Shown here one piece after another: positions 27,071-36,448 of a stretch of 64,000 bases of DNA. The translations under genes and the position numbers were made by a program. The notes below the pieces were generated by a model. The model was given only the letters and a program-made list of their open reading frames with translations, did not search any database and had not been told where the DNA came from. Within the stretch, counting starts at the first letter, position 1; each line of letters opens with the position of its first letter. The stretch is from positions 1-64,000 of the forward strand of contig JAJFKE010000049.1 of assembly GCA_021773355.1 (NCBI GenBank), in the 5' to 3' direction. Source of the DNA: Gammaproteobacteria bacterium. Its GTDB lineage: Bacteria > Pseudomonadota > Gammaproteobacteria > Pseudomonadales > Pseudohongiellaceae.

Positions 27071-29344
27071 CTACGGGCCAAGCAATACGATGTTCAAAGA
27101 ATTTAGCCGTAGCGGATTGGAATCGGGCACTAGGGTGGCTTGCACATCATAATTGGCAGCGCCTACGGAGAGGTTTGCAAGACTCAACACACCGGCGTCC
27201 GTAAAAGTCGCTTCCACTAGCGGTGCGAGGGAACTATCCAGGACCTGATAGGAAAGTAATTCGAATTGCACTTCGCCAATATTTGTAATCTTGAATTCTG
27301 CGCTAATGAGACCACCGTCGTCTAGTCGGATGTAGGGAACCGATAGCATGGAACCCGTAACAGTCGCCAATTCATCTATAGCCGCCTGTGTTTGTCCAGG
27401 CAGAAAATCCAGTGGCAAGCTCGCCACAGCATCACACACGGTACTGCCAGCCGCTGCTTCCACAAAAGTACTGAATACAGGAATACAAAGCAGAGACTCT
27501 GGCTGCGGAATTGTATTGACTGCCACCACCTCATGGTAGTAGGCATCGGTGTTTAATAGCGGTGGTGTTGCATCAATCTGAATACGATAGCTGAAAGAAA
27601 TTTCTTGTGCCGGCGCTATGGCCTCGATGAAACAATTTAGTGTACCGATTTTCTGAATGGCATCCCCAACCGCAATCTCATCCACCGAAAGCGTGCTACC
27701 CAGTATGGTACAAACGCTGGAAGAGTTTTCATACAATTGCGCCTCCTGCACTAGTGAGCCGGCGTTCACATGAGCAAACAGAAGATTAACGTTACTTAGC
27801 GTCGCCGAGGTCGGGTTGCTAACCCTAACTTCTATCTCGGTAAATTCATTTATCAAAGCACCAGACTCGACAGCAGTTTGGGTTATCTCTAAATCATAGC
27901 TGCTATCCAGTATTGATATTTTGTCTGCTATCGCTTCGGGCTCCACGGGAAACTTCGATGGTGTAATTGCGCTGACCAGGTGTCGCGTTTTATTCAAGGA
28001 ATAGACCGCGTCTGCACCCGTCGCAATATCATTTCTATCAACACCACAGGCTAAACTTTTGCAAAGGCTTTGCGGATTTGAGAATCTGTTCAAGGAAGTA
28101 GTCGCACCGAATGAAGTGTCGCCAACTCTCGCAGTCAGCGTGGTAAATTCGTCGGTAACGGCATAGCCAGAGGAGAAGGAAAAAGTACCTCCATCGGGGT
28201 AGTCTTGGCGATGGGGTGCGATTCCCATATTCAATGCAAAGGGCGTGGTCAGGTCAAGCAATCCAATACAATCGGGCCCTACGTCGATCGTTACCAGCAG
28301 GTTTCCCTGGTGATACGCCGCCTGAAAATCTCCCTGCCGGCCAACAGCATTGATTGTTGACCAGCTACAGTAGGGATCAATGCTTGTGTCTAACGCATGC
28401 ATGAAAACAACGATATCGCCGCCGGAGCTTGTGATTAAATTATCCAACTCGTCAAATGCGGGGTCGGTCTTTGTTTGCAGTGCGTCGAATGTATCTAGAA
28501 GCGCACTGTCGTTGGCGGTATAGGGAATTTCTTCCAGACCCACACCATTGAATTTAATGGCTACATCATTCTCTCGATACAACTGGTTGGTATTGGTGAG
28601 TAGCTGAGCGATTCGACTCTCTAGCTTGGATCCCAGATACTGCAATGCCGTGGGTGAATAGATGAATAGAACATCAATCACCGCCTGCCTTGCCAGTAGA
28701 CCGGCTACCGATGTGTTCACCGGCAGGTTCATTATCGTTTCATCGAGATCTGATACGCCGTTCTGATTGATGTCCAGATCGATGTTGCGCACCAGATGTA
28801 CATCCAGATTGGCACCGCGAATTCTTCTGTCGCCATCCGCCAGAGTTGCCTCAACTGCGTCCGCTTCCAATATGCTTGCACTAGCTGACTCTAGCGACAG
28901 CCTGAACTGTGAACCAGCCTCCAATGAATTGGGACCATCGACAAAAAAGTCGATCAACTTAGTCCTAGTCGGTTTTATCTCATCGATGCTGCAGCTCAAT
29001 ACCCGGACTTGACTATCACTGGTTTCCACACACTCAGGATCAACATTGCCCAGGCTTACACCCGCTACCATAGCAATCGTGAACTCCAGATCATTGATGG
29101 TAGTGATACCAGGATTGCTGGCGCTGACTACGAAAGGTAGAAGTGCCTCCCCCGGCGTCGAATAGACCCCGTCCTGATAGACGAAGTTACGTTCTGCACT
29201 GAAATCGATTGTCGCCACTTGAGCAACAGCCAGGCTGGAGAACAGCAAAGAAACGCCGATTGCAATCAACAGAATCACCGACCCTAGTTGCCGCATTGCA
29301 GCCGTTCGCTTTCTATTCTGTGTATTGATTCGTTTCATAGTCAT
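27071..29344 (-). CDS. large exported protein with a degenerate M12-like metalloprotease domain
   Basis: The protein has 757 residues with a signal peptide near 20-42. Residues about 45-190 and 470-640 look like DUF11-type adhesion/beta-sandwich modules. A calcium-binding loop (DINQNGVSDLDE) lies at 191-202. Residues 222-463 follow the layout of bacterial reprolysin-like metalloproteases: IDVLFIYSPTALQYLG, then NTNQLYREN, and a late RFSNPQSLC with ADAVYSLNKTRHLVSAITPS. Where HExxHxxGxxHD should be, the sequence is TPFALNMGIAPHRQD (367-381). The NMG and H remain but the HEIGH-type block is absent. It is therefore probably a non-catalytic binding protein. Confidence 0.7.
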   Translation of the reverse strand: MTMKRINTQNRKRTAAMRQLGSVILLIAIGVSLLFSSLAVAQVATIDFSAERNFVYQDGVYSTPGEALLPFVVSASNPGITTINDLEFTIAMVAGVSLGNVDPECVETSDSQVRVLSCSIDEIKPTRTKLIDFFVDGPNSLEAGSQFRLSLESASASILEADAVEATLADGDRRIRGANLDVHLVRNIDLDINQNGVSDLDETIMNLPVNTSVAGLLARQAVIDVLFIYSPTALQYLGSKLESRIAQLLTNTNQLYRENDVAIKFNGVGLEEIPYTANDSALLDTFDALQTKTDPAFDELDNLITSSGGDIVVFMHALDTSIDPYCSWSTINAVGRQGDFQAAYHQGNLLVTIDVGPDCIGLLDLTTPFALNMGIAPHRQDYPDGGTFSFSSGYAVTDEFTTLTARVGDTSFGATTSLNRFSNPQSLCKSLACGVDRNDIATGADAVYSLNKTRHLVSAITPSKFPVEPEAIADKISILDSSYDLEITQTAVESGALINEFTEIEVRVSNPTSATLSNVNLLFAHVNAGSLVQEAQLYENSSSVCTILGSTLSVDEIAVGDAIQKIGTLNCFIEAIAPAQEISFSYRIQIDATPPLLNTDAYYHEVVAVNTIPQPESLLCIPVFSTFVEAAAGSTVCDAVASLPLDFLPGQTQAAIDELATVTGSMLSVPYIRLDDGGLISAEFKITNIGEVQFELLSYQVLDSSLAPLVEATFTDAGVLSLANLSVGAANYDVQATLVPDSNPLRLNSLNIVLLGP

Positions 29345-29473
29345 GTAATGGAATTACAAATCAGCCGCTGATTCTAACAAATTTAAAAGTCTATCCTTCA
29401 CAGAGTATAGCGGGAGGGCGGCTTAAATCCTTAGTGAAAATTGGTGGTCGCCATGGCGGCGTAGGGAGCTTAT

Positions 29474-29932
29474 TTACTCGCGATAGGCGAGTCGCAGGCC
29501 AGTTAGAAAATTTCTGAGAATCTGATCTTTGCATTCTCGGTAATGCCTGTGATCGGGGCGTCGGAAAAATGCACTGAGCTCGTGTTTACTAATGGTTTGA
29601 TCTGCCGAGTCCAATATCAATAATATTTCTTCGGCCTTCAGATTCAGCGCGATCTTCAACTTCATGAAGATCATATTATTGTTGAGGCTGGTTTCTGATT
29701 TTGGCTGATCACCTTCCTTCTTTCCGCGCAGGGCCACGATCAGTCCATTGAGAAACATGGCCATGAAGCTGTCGCTGCACTCTTGAAAATCCGGATCTTC
29801 GTCCTTTTTTAGCCACGAGGAAATTTGTGCACGATCTACTTCAGCATCTTGTAGAGCAAATATGGCAATCATCCTGCTGTCATCAAAATCCAGAATGTAT
29901 CGAATTCGTCTGAGACAATCATTATTTGTCAT
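29474..29932 (-). CDS. yehS: DUF1456 family protein (YehS-like)
   Basis: This 152-residue protein consists of two similar halves, each with the pattern NxxLRRIRYxLDxxDxxMIxIF and later FLNGLIVALRG / FLTGLRLAYRE, as in the DUF1456 (YehS) family of gammaproteobacteria. The biochemical function is unknown. Its first codons overlap the end of the upstream S4-domain gene by 11 bases, so the two are translationally coupled. Confidence 0.88.
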   Translation of the reverse strand: MTNNDCLRRIRYILDFDDSRMIAIFALQDAEVDRAQISSWLKKDEDPDFQECSDSFMAMFLNGLIVALRGKKEGDQPKSETSLNNNMIFMKLKIALNLKAEEILLILDSADQTISKHELSAFFRRPDHRHYRECKDQILRNFLTGLRLAYRE

Positions 29933-30407
29933 TCTTGCTAACTCGCTTTCTTAAACTTATGGCTTTTCTGGCCGCCTCTTTCTTAACCGCTGGCTTCTTC
30001 TTTTTTGCAATTTTCTTTGTGCTGTTCTTTTTATCAGTTTCCATATTGCCAGCTTGAAGATTAGTTGCCTGAGCAGTCGAATTCCGAGTCTCGACTTTCG
30101 AAGCAATAATTGGTCCAGTACTTTGCGGCATTGATTCAGCATTCTCAAGCATAGCCACTTGTAGGCGAATCGTATTCCCGGAAAATTTTATGATATCGCC
30201 AGCCACTATTTTCTTTCTCTTTTGAGTCTCAACTTCGTCATTAACAATTACATGTCCACCGGCGATGGCCGCCTTGGCTTCCCCGCCACTGCCGACCAGG
30301 CCTTCGAATTTCAATATCTTGTAAAGTTCAACCGGTTGTTTTCGCAGCTCAACAATTTGAACTTCAGTGTCCGAAGTTGAACCCGCTCTAGATTCTGAGG
30401 TAGTCAT
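29922..30407 (-). CDS. S4-domain RNA-binding protein with lysine-rich tail
   Basis: The protein has 161 residues. The S4 domain (about 25-78) shows VELYKILKFEGLVGSGGEAKAAI and GGHVIVNDEVE, matching the small YbcJ-like RNA-binding proteins. Residues about 120-161 form a strongly basic tail (KKNSTKKIAKKKKPAVKKEA), which is unusual for YbcJ and probably adds non-specific RNA affinity. The 3' end overlaps the DUF1456 gene by 11 bases. A role in ribosome or tRNA metabolism is likely by family only. Confidence 0.85.
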   Translation of the reverse strand: MTTSESRAGSTSDTEVQIVELRKQPVELYKILKFEGLVGSGGEAKAAIAGGHVIVNDEVETQKRKKIVAGDIIKFSGNTIRLQVAMLENAESMPQSTGPIIASKVETRNSTAQATNLQAGNMETDKKNSTKKIAKKKKPAVKKEAARKAISLRKRVSKNDK

Positions 30408-30449
30408 GGAATTTTCTCTGTTACACGCAATGTGTTATGAAACTAATTA

Positions 30450-30989
30450 TCACGGCTTTTCCTGAAGTGTTTCCAATAACAGTTCACATTCGCCCAATTC
30501 ACTAGCGACATAACTTGAATTGCCAGAAACTGTGATCGAAATATCCATGCCGCGATCGCTGATAGATGCCAGAGCCTGCACCTGATCCCAGGGCAGCCGA
30601 TAAACGCAGACGTCTAAAGTTTCCAGCTTGCCGCGGCTCTGCTCCCACCAGGTTGGCGCCTTACTGTTAAAACAATAGACCTTGGTGGCAGCCGAGATTC
30701 TACTGGCTTTCTTTACTCGTTCTACCGATGGCTCGCCCACGTCGATCCATAGATCGAGAACGCCGTCCAGGGAATGCGCCCAGATATCCGGTTCTTCAGT
30801 ATCACTCAAGCCTTTGCAGAATAGAAGTTGGTCTCGGGTATTGAAACAGAACGCCAGTATTCTCACCATCATGCGTTCCATGGTTTCGGATGGGTGGCGG
30901 GCTATGGTCAAATTGAGGCTGTCATAAATATCTCTATTCAGGTCACTGAGCGAGATTGTCAATTTATAAATAGTGGGTTTAAGTGCCAC
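30450..30989 (-). CDS. yaeQ: YaeQ family protein
   Basis: With a GTG start at 30989 the protein has 179 residues and begins MALKPTIYKLTISL, matching the 181-residue E. coli YaeQ in length and N-terminus. An in-frame upstream start at 31022 would add 11 residues. Other family signatures are LTIARHPSETMERMMVRIL, DLWIDVGEPSVERVKKA, VYCFNSKAPTWW and the weak nuclease-like PD-D/ExK core. YaeQ is structurally nuclease-like but its role is not settled. It is upstream of the S4/DUF1456 pair on the same strand. Confidence 0.9.
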   Translation of the reverse strand: MALKPTIYKLTISLSDLNRDIYDSLNLTIARHPSETMERMMVRILAFCFNTRDQLLFCKGLSDTEEPDIWAHSLDGVLDLWIDVGEPSVERVKKASRISAATKVYCFNSKAPTWWEQSRGKLETLDVCVYRLPWDQVQALASISDRGMDISITVSGNSSYVASELGECELLLETLQEKP

Positions 30990-31128
30990 GGCTACTCTCG
31001 GGCTATCCGGCAAGGCGCACACTATAGCATCAAGGGCTCTTGGGTAGCAGCTGTGTTCTCCAGCGAACTTCCACGGACAGTCCAGAGTATGTAAGAATGA
31101 TGCACGAGTTCACAATCAGGAAGCTACT

Positions 31129-33360
31129 ATGCAAATCAAAACACCATCGATTCGCTGGGCTTTTATTATCAGCCTAATCCCCATTAGTTCACTAAGCATC
31201 GCTCAGCAGCCACTTTTTGGTTTCGATACTGAGGGCAGCGAGGAACAACGCCGACTGGAGGCAGAGTTCGATACACATATTGACCGCGCGGAAATGGATC
31301 GCTGGCTACGGGAGTTTTCTTCCGAAGCGCATCATGTCGGCTCCACTAAGGGAAAACAAAATGCGCAGGCCATCGCTGCCCTGTTTCGTTCATGGAACTA
31401 CGACGTGGAAATAGCAGAATACGAAGTCCTGTTTCCTGAACCACGTACCCGAGAACTGGAACTTGTTTCACCAAACCGATTTACCGCTTCTTTAATAGAG
31501 GATGCCGTGGCTGGTGATGCCAGCACTTCTAATATCGATGAACTACTTCCTCCTTATAACGCCTTCTCCATCGGCGGCGAAGTAGAGGGCGAGCTGGTAT
31601 TTGTCAATTACGGCACACCCGCCGACTATGAAATGCTGGAACGCTACGGTATCAGCGTGGCGGGCAAGATTGCCATTTCAAAATACGGCGGCTCCTGGCG
31701 CGGCATCAAACCCAAATTGGCTGCAGAGAAAGGCGCTATCGGCACCCTTATCTATTCCGATCCTGCCGATGATGGCTACGGACCGGGGGATGTCTATCCC
31801 GAGGGTCCTTACAAGAATGACAGCGGCGTGCAGCGCGGCTCGGTAATGGACATGCCCACCTATCCTGGCGATGTGTTAACACCTGGGGTTGGTGCTACCG
31901 GAGATGTCGGTCGTTTAAATAGAGAAGATGCACCAACAATTACGCAAATTCCGGTGTTACCAATTTCTTACCGCGATGCCTTGCCCTTACTGGAAGCCAT
32001 GGGCGGTGACGTGGTTCCCGAGCAATGGCGTGGCGGCCTGCCAATCACCTATCACCTTGGACCAGGTCCTGCCCGGGTAAGGCTGAAGCTTGAGTTCGAT
32101 TGGAACATGGTGACTGCCTACAATGTAATCGCCAGGATGGAAGGCTCCCAATTTCCTGATCAATGGGTTATTCGTGGTAACCACCACGATGGCTGGAACC
32201 ACGGCGCTGCCGATCCTGTCTCGGGACTGGTTGCCATGCTCTCGGAGGCCAAGGCCCTCAGTCGTTTGGCACAGGCAGGTAATGCGCCGGCGCGCACGGT
32301 TATCTATGCCGCCTGGGATGCCGAGGAGCCAGGTCTTATTGGTTCAACCGAATGGGCAGAACACCATGGGGCCGAACTTCAGGAGCATGCCGTTGCCTAT
32401 CTGAATACCGACGGTAACGGTCGTGGTTTCGTCAATGTGGGCGGCAGTCATGTATTAGAACGTTTCTTCAACCAGGTAATGGCCGATGTGCAAGACCCAC
32501 AAACTGGTGTTTCGGTGCAGGAAAGAAGACGTGCCAATCTAAGAATCAATGCCGGCTCTGAGAAGATCAGGAACGAGGCGAAGAATCGAAGTGACTTGAG
32601 AATTAGTCCTCTGGGTTCTGGCTCAGACTACACGCCGTTTCTGCAGCACCTGGGCATTGCGTCTGCCAATATGGGCTTTGGCGGACACTCGGGCGGCGGC
32701 AGTTATCACACCATGTATGACACCTATGAGCACTACAGCAAGTGGATCGATCCCGGCATGGTGTATGGAGAAACATTGGCCCAGTTTGCAGGACGCGCAA
32801 CCCTTCGATTGGCAAATGCACCCAGGTTGCCAATCGACTTTCAGGGGTTCAGCGACAATGTTGCGGCTTATATCGATGAGATTGAAACCCTCGCCGAAGA
32901 CATGCGCCAGCAGACAGAAACCGATAACCAGAATATCAAGGACGGTGTATACGGAATAATTCTGGATCCAACAAAATCATTTGGTCCGCCTTTAGCAAAA
33001 GCTGAGGTGCCCTATTTTAATTTTGCGCCACTGAAGAATGCCCTGACCGAGCTAGAGAGCGCCGCTGCAAGCTATCAGGATATTGCCAGCAGCGGTGCCC
33101 CGGCTACAGCGCGTGACAACTATCTACTGTACACCAGTGAGAGAGAGCTGATTCGGCAACAAGGTCTGAATGGTCGTCCCTGGTACAAGCATCATATCTA
33201 TGCCCCAGGTTTTTATACGGGTTACGGCGTAAAAACCATACCCGGGGTGAGAGAGGCAATCGAACAACGTCAGTATGATCAGGTCGCGGGTCAGATTGAG
33301 CTTGCGGCGGAGGTTCTACATAATCTGGCGACACGAGTTGAAGAACTTTCTGGGCCTTAG
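31129..33360 (+). CDS. M28 family zinc peptidase, glutamate carboxypeptidase II-like, exported
   Basis: The protein has 743 residues in the GCPII/transferrin-receptor architecture: signal peptide (1-25), PA domain (about 120-290, with VNYGTPADYEMLERYGISV), M28 catalytic domain (about 320-560) and C-terminal dimerisation domain. The two-zinc ligands are visible as RGNHHDGWNHGAADPVSG (His, Asp), WDAEEPGLIGSTEW (Glu), LNTDGNGRG (Asp) and GGSYHTMYDTYEHY (His). It would cleave C-terminal residues from peptides in the periplasm. It is followed by the compound hairpin element. Confidence 0.93.
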   Translation: MQIKTPSIRWAFIISLIPISSLSIAQQPLFGFDTEGSEEQRRLEAEFDTHIDRAEMDRWLREFSSEAHHVGSTKGKQNAQAIAALFRSWNYDVEIAEYEVLFPEPRTRELELVSPNRFTASLIEDAVAGDASTSNIDELLPPYNAFSIGGEVEGELVFVNYGTPADYEMLERYGISVAGKIAISKYGGSWRGIKPKLAAEKGAIGTLIYSDPADDGYGPGDVYPEGPYKNDSGVQRGSVMDMPTYPGDVLTPGVGATGDVGRLNREDAPTITQIPVLPISYRDALPLLEAMGGDVVPEQWRGGLPITYHLGPGPARVRLKLEFDWNMVTAYNVIARMEGSQFPDQWVIRGNHHDGWNHGAADPVSGLVAMLSEAKALSRLAQAGNAPARTVIYAAWDAEEPGLIGSTEWAEHHGAELQEHAVAYLNTDGNGRGFVNVGGSHVLERFFNQVMADVQDPQTGVSVQERRRANLRINAGSEKIRNEAKNRSDLRISPLGSGSDYTPFLQHLGIASANMGFGGHSGGGSYHTMYDTYEHYSKWIDPGMVYGETLAQFAGRATLRLANAPRLPIDFQGFSDNVAAYIDEIETLAEDMRQQTETDNQNIKDGVYGIILDPTKSFGPPLAKAEVPYFNFAPLKNALTELESAAASYQDIASSGAPATARDNYLLYTSERELIRQQGLNGRPWYKHHIYAPGFYTGYGVKTIPGVREAIEQRQYDQVAGQIELAAEVLHNLATRVEELSGP

Positions 33361-33422
33361 ACAGACAGGTAACCAAGATACTAGAGGCGACACCGAGAAG
33401 GACACAGATGTAAAATTTTCGA

Positions 33423-33611
33423 GCCGGAGCCGGAGTACTATTTGCGAACAATCAGAGCCGCAGGCTCGTTAGTAAGCAGTACTCCGGTTCCGGCGGTTGG
33501 ACTCAGCCTCATATAGGTTCGCTTTTTTGTCGTACCCAGCGATGCTACTATCCCCCGCTCACGAGCCAACGGCTCTGATTGTTCGCGTGAAATAGCAGCA
33601 TCGCTGGGTGC
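33423..33611. repeat. compound hairpin element, copy A
   Basis: Two stem-loops lie in tandem. Hairpin A1 has arms at 33423-33439 and 33478-33494 (GCCGGAGCCGGAGTACT and its complement with one G-T pair). Hairpin A2 has arms at 33532-33550 and 33593-33611 (core ACCCAGCGATGCT and complement). The stems are unrelated, but both loops contain the same core with GAACAATCAG, then a small GAGCC/GGCTC hairpin, then CGTTAGTAAGC or CGTGAGC. The core is on the plus strand in A1 and on the minus strand in A2. Copy B (38917-39095) has the same design. No known repeat family was recognised. Confidence 0.85.
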
Positions 33612-33649
33612 TTGTGGCGGTGCTAAATTCATAACAAAACAGTTGGGAA

Positions 33650-33673
33650 AGAGAGAGCCGTTAGTTTCTCTCT
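33650..33673. repeat. short hairpin between copy A and the amidotransferase gene
   Basis: AGAGAGA (33650-33656) and TCTCTCT (33667-33673) form a 7-bp stem with a 10-base loop, ending 12 bases before the ATG at 33686. It lacks a T-tract, so it is not a typical terminator. It could sit in the 5' leader of the downstream mRNA. The loop begins GCCGTTAG, faintly like part of the nearby repeat core. Confidence 0.4.
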
Positions 33674-33685
33674 GACTATACAAAA

Positions 33686-34420
33686 ATGACGAAATCCTTT
33701 CTCATCATTCAACTGCGCCCTGAAGATGCCACTGCCGACAATGAATTTGCCGCTATAAAATTCTACGGCAAGTTGCAAGATGAAGAAGTTGAAAGACTGC
33801 GAATGGAACAGTCCGACTTACAGAATATTAAGCTGGATCACTATTCGGCTATCATCGTGGGTGGCAGCCCATTCGATGTGAGTACACCGCAGGGTAAAAA
33901 GTCGCCCGTTCAACTAAATATCGAAACAGGATTCCAACATTTATTCGATGACATAGTCGATCAAGATTTTCCTTTTCTTGGTTGCTGTTCGGGCAATGGC
34001 CTATTAGGGAATTATCTTGGAACTTCCATCTCTGGCAAATATGCCGAGCCGGTGGGAGGTGCAACAATTCAATTAACTGCACAAGGCAGGAGCGATCCCT
34101 TGCTAAAAGGCCTGGCAGATTCTTTTCGCGTCTTATTGGGACATAAGGAAGCCTGTGATTTCACGCCTCCCGGAGCTGTACTGCTTGCCACTGGTGATGC
34201 CTGCCCGGTGCAGATGTTTAAGCTTAAGAACAATATCTATGCCACACAATTTCACCCCGAGGCAGATGCAGCTGGATTCAGGGTTCGCATAAACGTCTAC
34301 AGAGATCATGGTTATTTTCCCGCTTCCTCCGCAAAAAAATTAATCTCGAGTATTGAAAATGAGGAAACACCGGAGGCACAATTAATTCTTAAGCGATTTG
34401 TAGACAGATATAGAAGTTAG
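33686..34420 (+). CDS. class I glutamine amidotransferase-like protein
   Basis: The protein has 244 residues with the class I GATase fold (GuaA/YfeJ-like). The catalytic Cys is in FLGCCSGNGLLG, which is normally GxCxGxQ, and the His-Glu pair is in TQFHPEADAAGF. The N-terminal half has the flavodoxin-like strands (FLIIQLRPED and SAIIVGGSPFDV). Such stand-alone amidotransferases hydrolyse glutamine or gamma-glutamyl compounds for an unknown partner. It is 10 bases upstream of the macro-domain gene, so both are probably one operon. Confidence 0.85.
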   Translation: MTKSFLIIQLRPEDATADNEFAAIKFYGKLQDEEVERLRMEQSDLQNIKLDHYSAIIVGGSPFDVSTPQGKKSPVQLNIETGFQHLFDDIVDQDFPFLGCCSGNGLLGNYLGTSISGKYAEPVGGATIQLTAQGRSDPLLKGLADSFRVLLGHKEACDFTPPGAVLLATGDACPVQMFKLKNNIYATQFHPEADAAGFRVRINVYRDHGYFPASSAKKLISSIENEETPEAQLILKRFVDRYRS

Positions 34421-34430
34421 AGGCCCTCTT

Positions 34431-34922
34431 ATGATCTATGAAGTGGAAGGCGATATCTTAATGACCCGAGCCGCAGTAATTGCGCAGGGTGTGGCGGTAA
34501 GCGACCCCATGACAAAAGGCCTTGCCAGAAAGTTGCAGGAAAAATATCCAAGCATGCGCGATGAATTCGAGCAGTGGTGTGAAGAAACCAAGCCTGAGCC
34601 GGGAGATATCTGGCTCTGGGGTGGTAATGGAAAACTGCAAATAGTTAATCTGATAACCGGCGAAGCCGCAGACCCGGCTTTGGGCCGACCCGGCAGACCG
34701 TCCAAGATTGCCGTGCACAAAGCCTTCAGGGCTCTCAATAAACTGGTAGTGCAAGCAAGACTCAGCTCCGTTGCCATGCCGAAGATCGGCAGCGGCCCTG
34801 GCGGTATAGACTGGCTGGAGGTACGCGGAATTTTGCACAGTCAATTAGGTGAGCTTTTGATTCCCTTGTTTGTTTACGTGACTGAACTGGATGGCATGTT
34901 AGCATCTGAACCGGGCATGTGA
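34431..34922 (+). CDS. macro domain protein
   Basis: The 163-residue protein is a single macro domain. EVEGDIL at the start, AAVIAQGVAVSDPMTKGLARKL (the position of the GMGKGIA loop), then GKLQIVNLITGE and SVAMPKIGSGPGGIDW match the ADP-ribose-binding pattern of DarG/ALC1-like domains. The usual Asn in the first loop is replaced within AAVIAQGV. Macro domains bind or remove ADP-ribose. It follows the amidotransferase gene by 10 bases. No ADP-ribosyltransferase (DarT-like) gene is next to it, so a toxin-antitoxin role is not supported. Confidence 0.85.
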   Translation: MIYEVEGDILMTRAAVIAQGVAVSDPMTKGLARKLQEKYPSMRDEFEQWCEETKPEPGDIWLWGGNGKLQIVNLITGEAADPALGRPGRPSKIAVHKAFRALNKLVVQARLSSVAMPKIGSGPGGIDWLEVRGILHSQLGELLIPLFVYVTELDGMLASEPGM

Positions 34923-35074
34923 GAGTTCATTCCAGCAGAGCGATCTAAAAACTCATGAATGCATGAGCCAATTTCGTTGTTGGACAACTCATTCGAAGAG
35001 CATAATGCCAAATTGGCTACGCTCAGGTATTCAACCTGTCAATCCCAGTTAAATCTCATCGGAAGTAAACCGCA

Positions 35075-35698
35075 GTGTCCGAAAAGCTCACTCTGTATGA
35101 ATACACTCATTCCGGAAATAGCTATAAAGTGCTGCTCACCGCAGAACTTTTGCATATTCCATTGCGGCGAGTTTTTGTCGATATAGTCAAAGGCGAATCA
35201 CGTACCGAGGAATTTCTGGCAATGAATCCAGCTGGGCAGGTTCCCCTGCTACGCCTGGCCGATGGCAGCTTTTTATCTCAAAGCCATGCCATCATTTGGT
35301 ATCTGGCTAGCGGTAGTCATCTAATACCCACAGACAGAACTGCCCTGGCCTCGGTGCTGCAATGGATGAGTTTTGAACAATACAACCTTGAGCCCAGCAT
35401 TGGCGTGTTGCGTTACAAGATCTATTCGGCCGGCATGAGCAAGCAAGAGTTGAGTGATATTTATGACGGTCTTTTCGAAAAAGGTCACGCCGCACTAGGG
35501 GTACTTGAATTAGCACTTACCCATTCTTCGTTCCTGGTGGAAGAAAGATTTACTCTGGCCGACATTGCTCTGTTCGGCTACACCCATTGCACGGAACAGA
35601 GCAGCTTGTCGCTGGAAGATTACCCGAATATTCGACGCTGGCTGGAGCGCGTAAAATCTATTGAAAACTTTGCCAGTCTGGAATCATTTCTGCAATAA
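35075..35698 (+). CDS. glutathione S-transferase family protein
   Basis: The protein has 207 residues and starts at GTG 35075. The N-terminal thioredoxin-like domain is LTLYEYTHSGNSYKVLLTAEL, with the Ser-rich catalytic region and the cis-Pro motif AGQVPLLRLADGSFLSQSHAI. The helical C-terminal domain includes FTLADIALFGYTHC, the N-capping box. This layout resembles beta/theta-type bacterial GSTs. It is convergent with another GST gene (35727-36347). Substrate unknown. Confidence 0.9.
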   Translation: MSEKLTLYEYTHSGNSYKVLLTAELLHIPLRRVFVDIVKGESRTEEFLAMNPAGQVPLLRLADGSFLSQSHAIIWYLASGSHLIPTDRTALASVLQWMSFEQYNLEPSIGVLRYKIYSAGMSKQELSDIYDGLFEKGHAALGVLELALTHSSFLVEERFTLADIALFGYTHCTEQSSLSLEDYPNIRRWLERVKSIENFASLESFLQ

Positions 35699-35726
35699 AA
35701 CATTTGACCCTGTTGCAATTCGGCAT

Positions 35727-36347
35727 CTATTCCTGAGCATCTACACTGTCCCGCTCGCAAACCAGTGCATGCCAGCGCCACAAGTTAGCTAGGGAATCCT
35801 TCGGCTTCAGACCTACCATTGCGGTAGCGAAATCGATGGCAGTCAACAGCGTAATATCTACGATAGTAAATCTGTCGCCTGCAATATAAGTTGACTCACC
35901 GAGTTCCTTGTCAATTCTTTCGTAGTAAGCGTGCACATTCACATCGCTGGCTTCTTTAGCCGCCGGAATCTGCTTGTATATGCCCATAGCACCTACGACT
36001 GGACCATTTACCCAGGACACGCCGATTTGCGACCACAGTTCGGTTTCAATTTGCCGATTGCGCATCTCAATATGACCCATCTCAAAGGGGTCGCGTCCCA
36101 TTAGATTAGGCTCCGGATGCATAGCCTCTATATAGCGACAGATTGCCACCGACTCGGCCAAGCAGCGGCCATCGTCCAGCTCCAGCACAGGAATCTTACC
36201 ACTGGGGTTTTTCTTTAAAAACTCGGGAGTCTTATGTTCGCGCTTGGTCATGTCGCAATTGACCAATTCAACTTCTACACCTTTCTCCGCCAGAAAGATT
36301 TTTACCCGTCTTGGATTTGGTGCTCGACCGTAGTCATAGAGTTTCAT
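35727..36347 (-). CDS. glutathione S-transferase family protein
   Basis: The protein has 206 residues. The N-terminus MKLYDYGRAPNPRRVKIFLAE has the Pro-Asn/Arg-Arg-Val pattern of bacterial GSTs related to the Ure2p/nu-like group. The cis-Pro motif is SGKIPVLELDDGRCLAESVAI and the C-terminal domain has FTIVDITLLTAIDFA. It is convergent with the GST gene at 35075-35698, with only 28 bases between their stops. The two are not close duplicates of each other. Substrate unknown. Confidence 0.9.
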   Translation of the reverse strand: MKLYDYGRAPNPRRVKIFLAEKGVEVELVNCDMTKREHKTPEFLKKNPSGKIPVLELDDGRCLAESVAICRYIEAMHPEPNLMGRDPFEMGHIEMRNRQIETELWSQIGVSWVNGPVVGAMGIYKQIPAAKEASDVNVHAYYERIDKELGESTYIAGDRFTIVDITLLTAIDFATAMVGLKPKDSLANLWRWHALVCERDSVDAQE

Positions 36348-36448
36348 ACTGTTATACCTTTATAAAAAATTGAAGCGAAGTATATTGCCGCATTAGTCAA
36401 ATTGTCTGAACGATGGCTTATGGAAAGAAGCAAGCCAATAGAGTCTAC

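Noticed and set aside
33423..33611. Compound hairpins as integron attC sites or as ordinary terminators
   Set aside because: No attC core ends, no gene cassettes, two inverted cores in each copy, and no T-tracts after the stems.
34431..34922. Macro-domain gene as a DarG-type antitoxin
   Set aside because: No DarT-like ADP-ribosyltransferase gene lies next to it.
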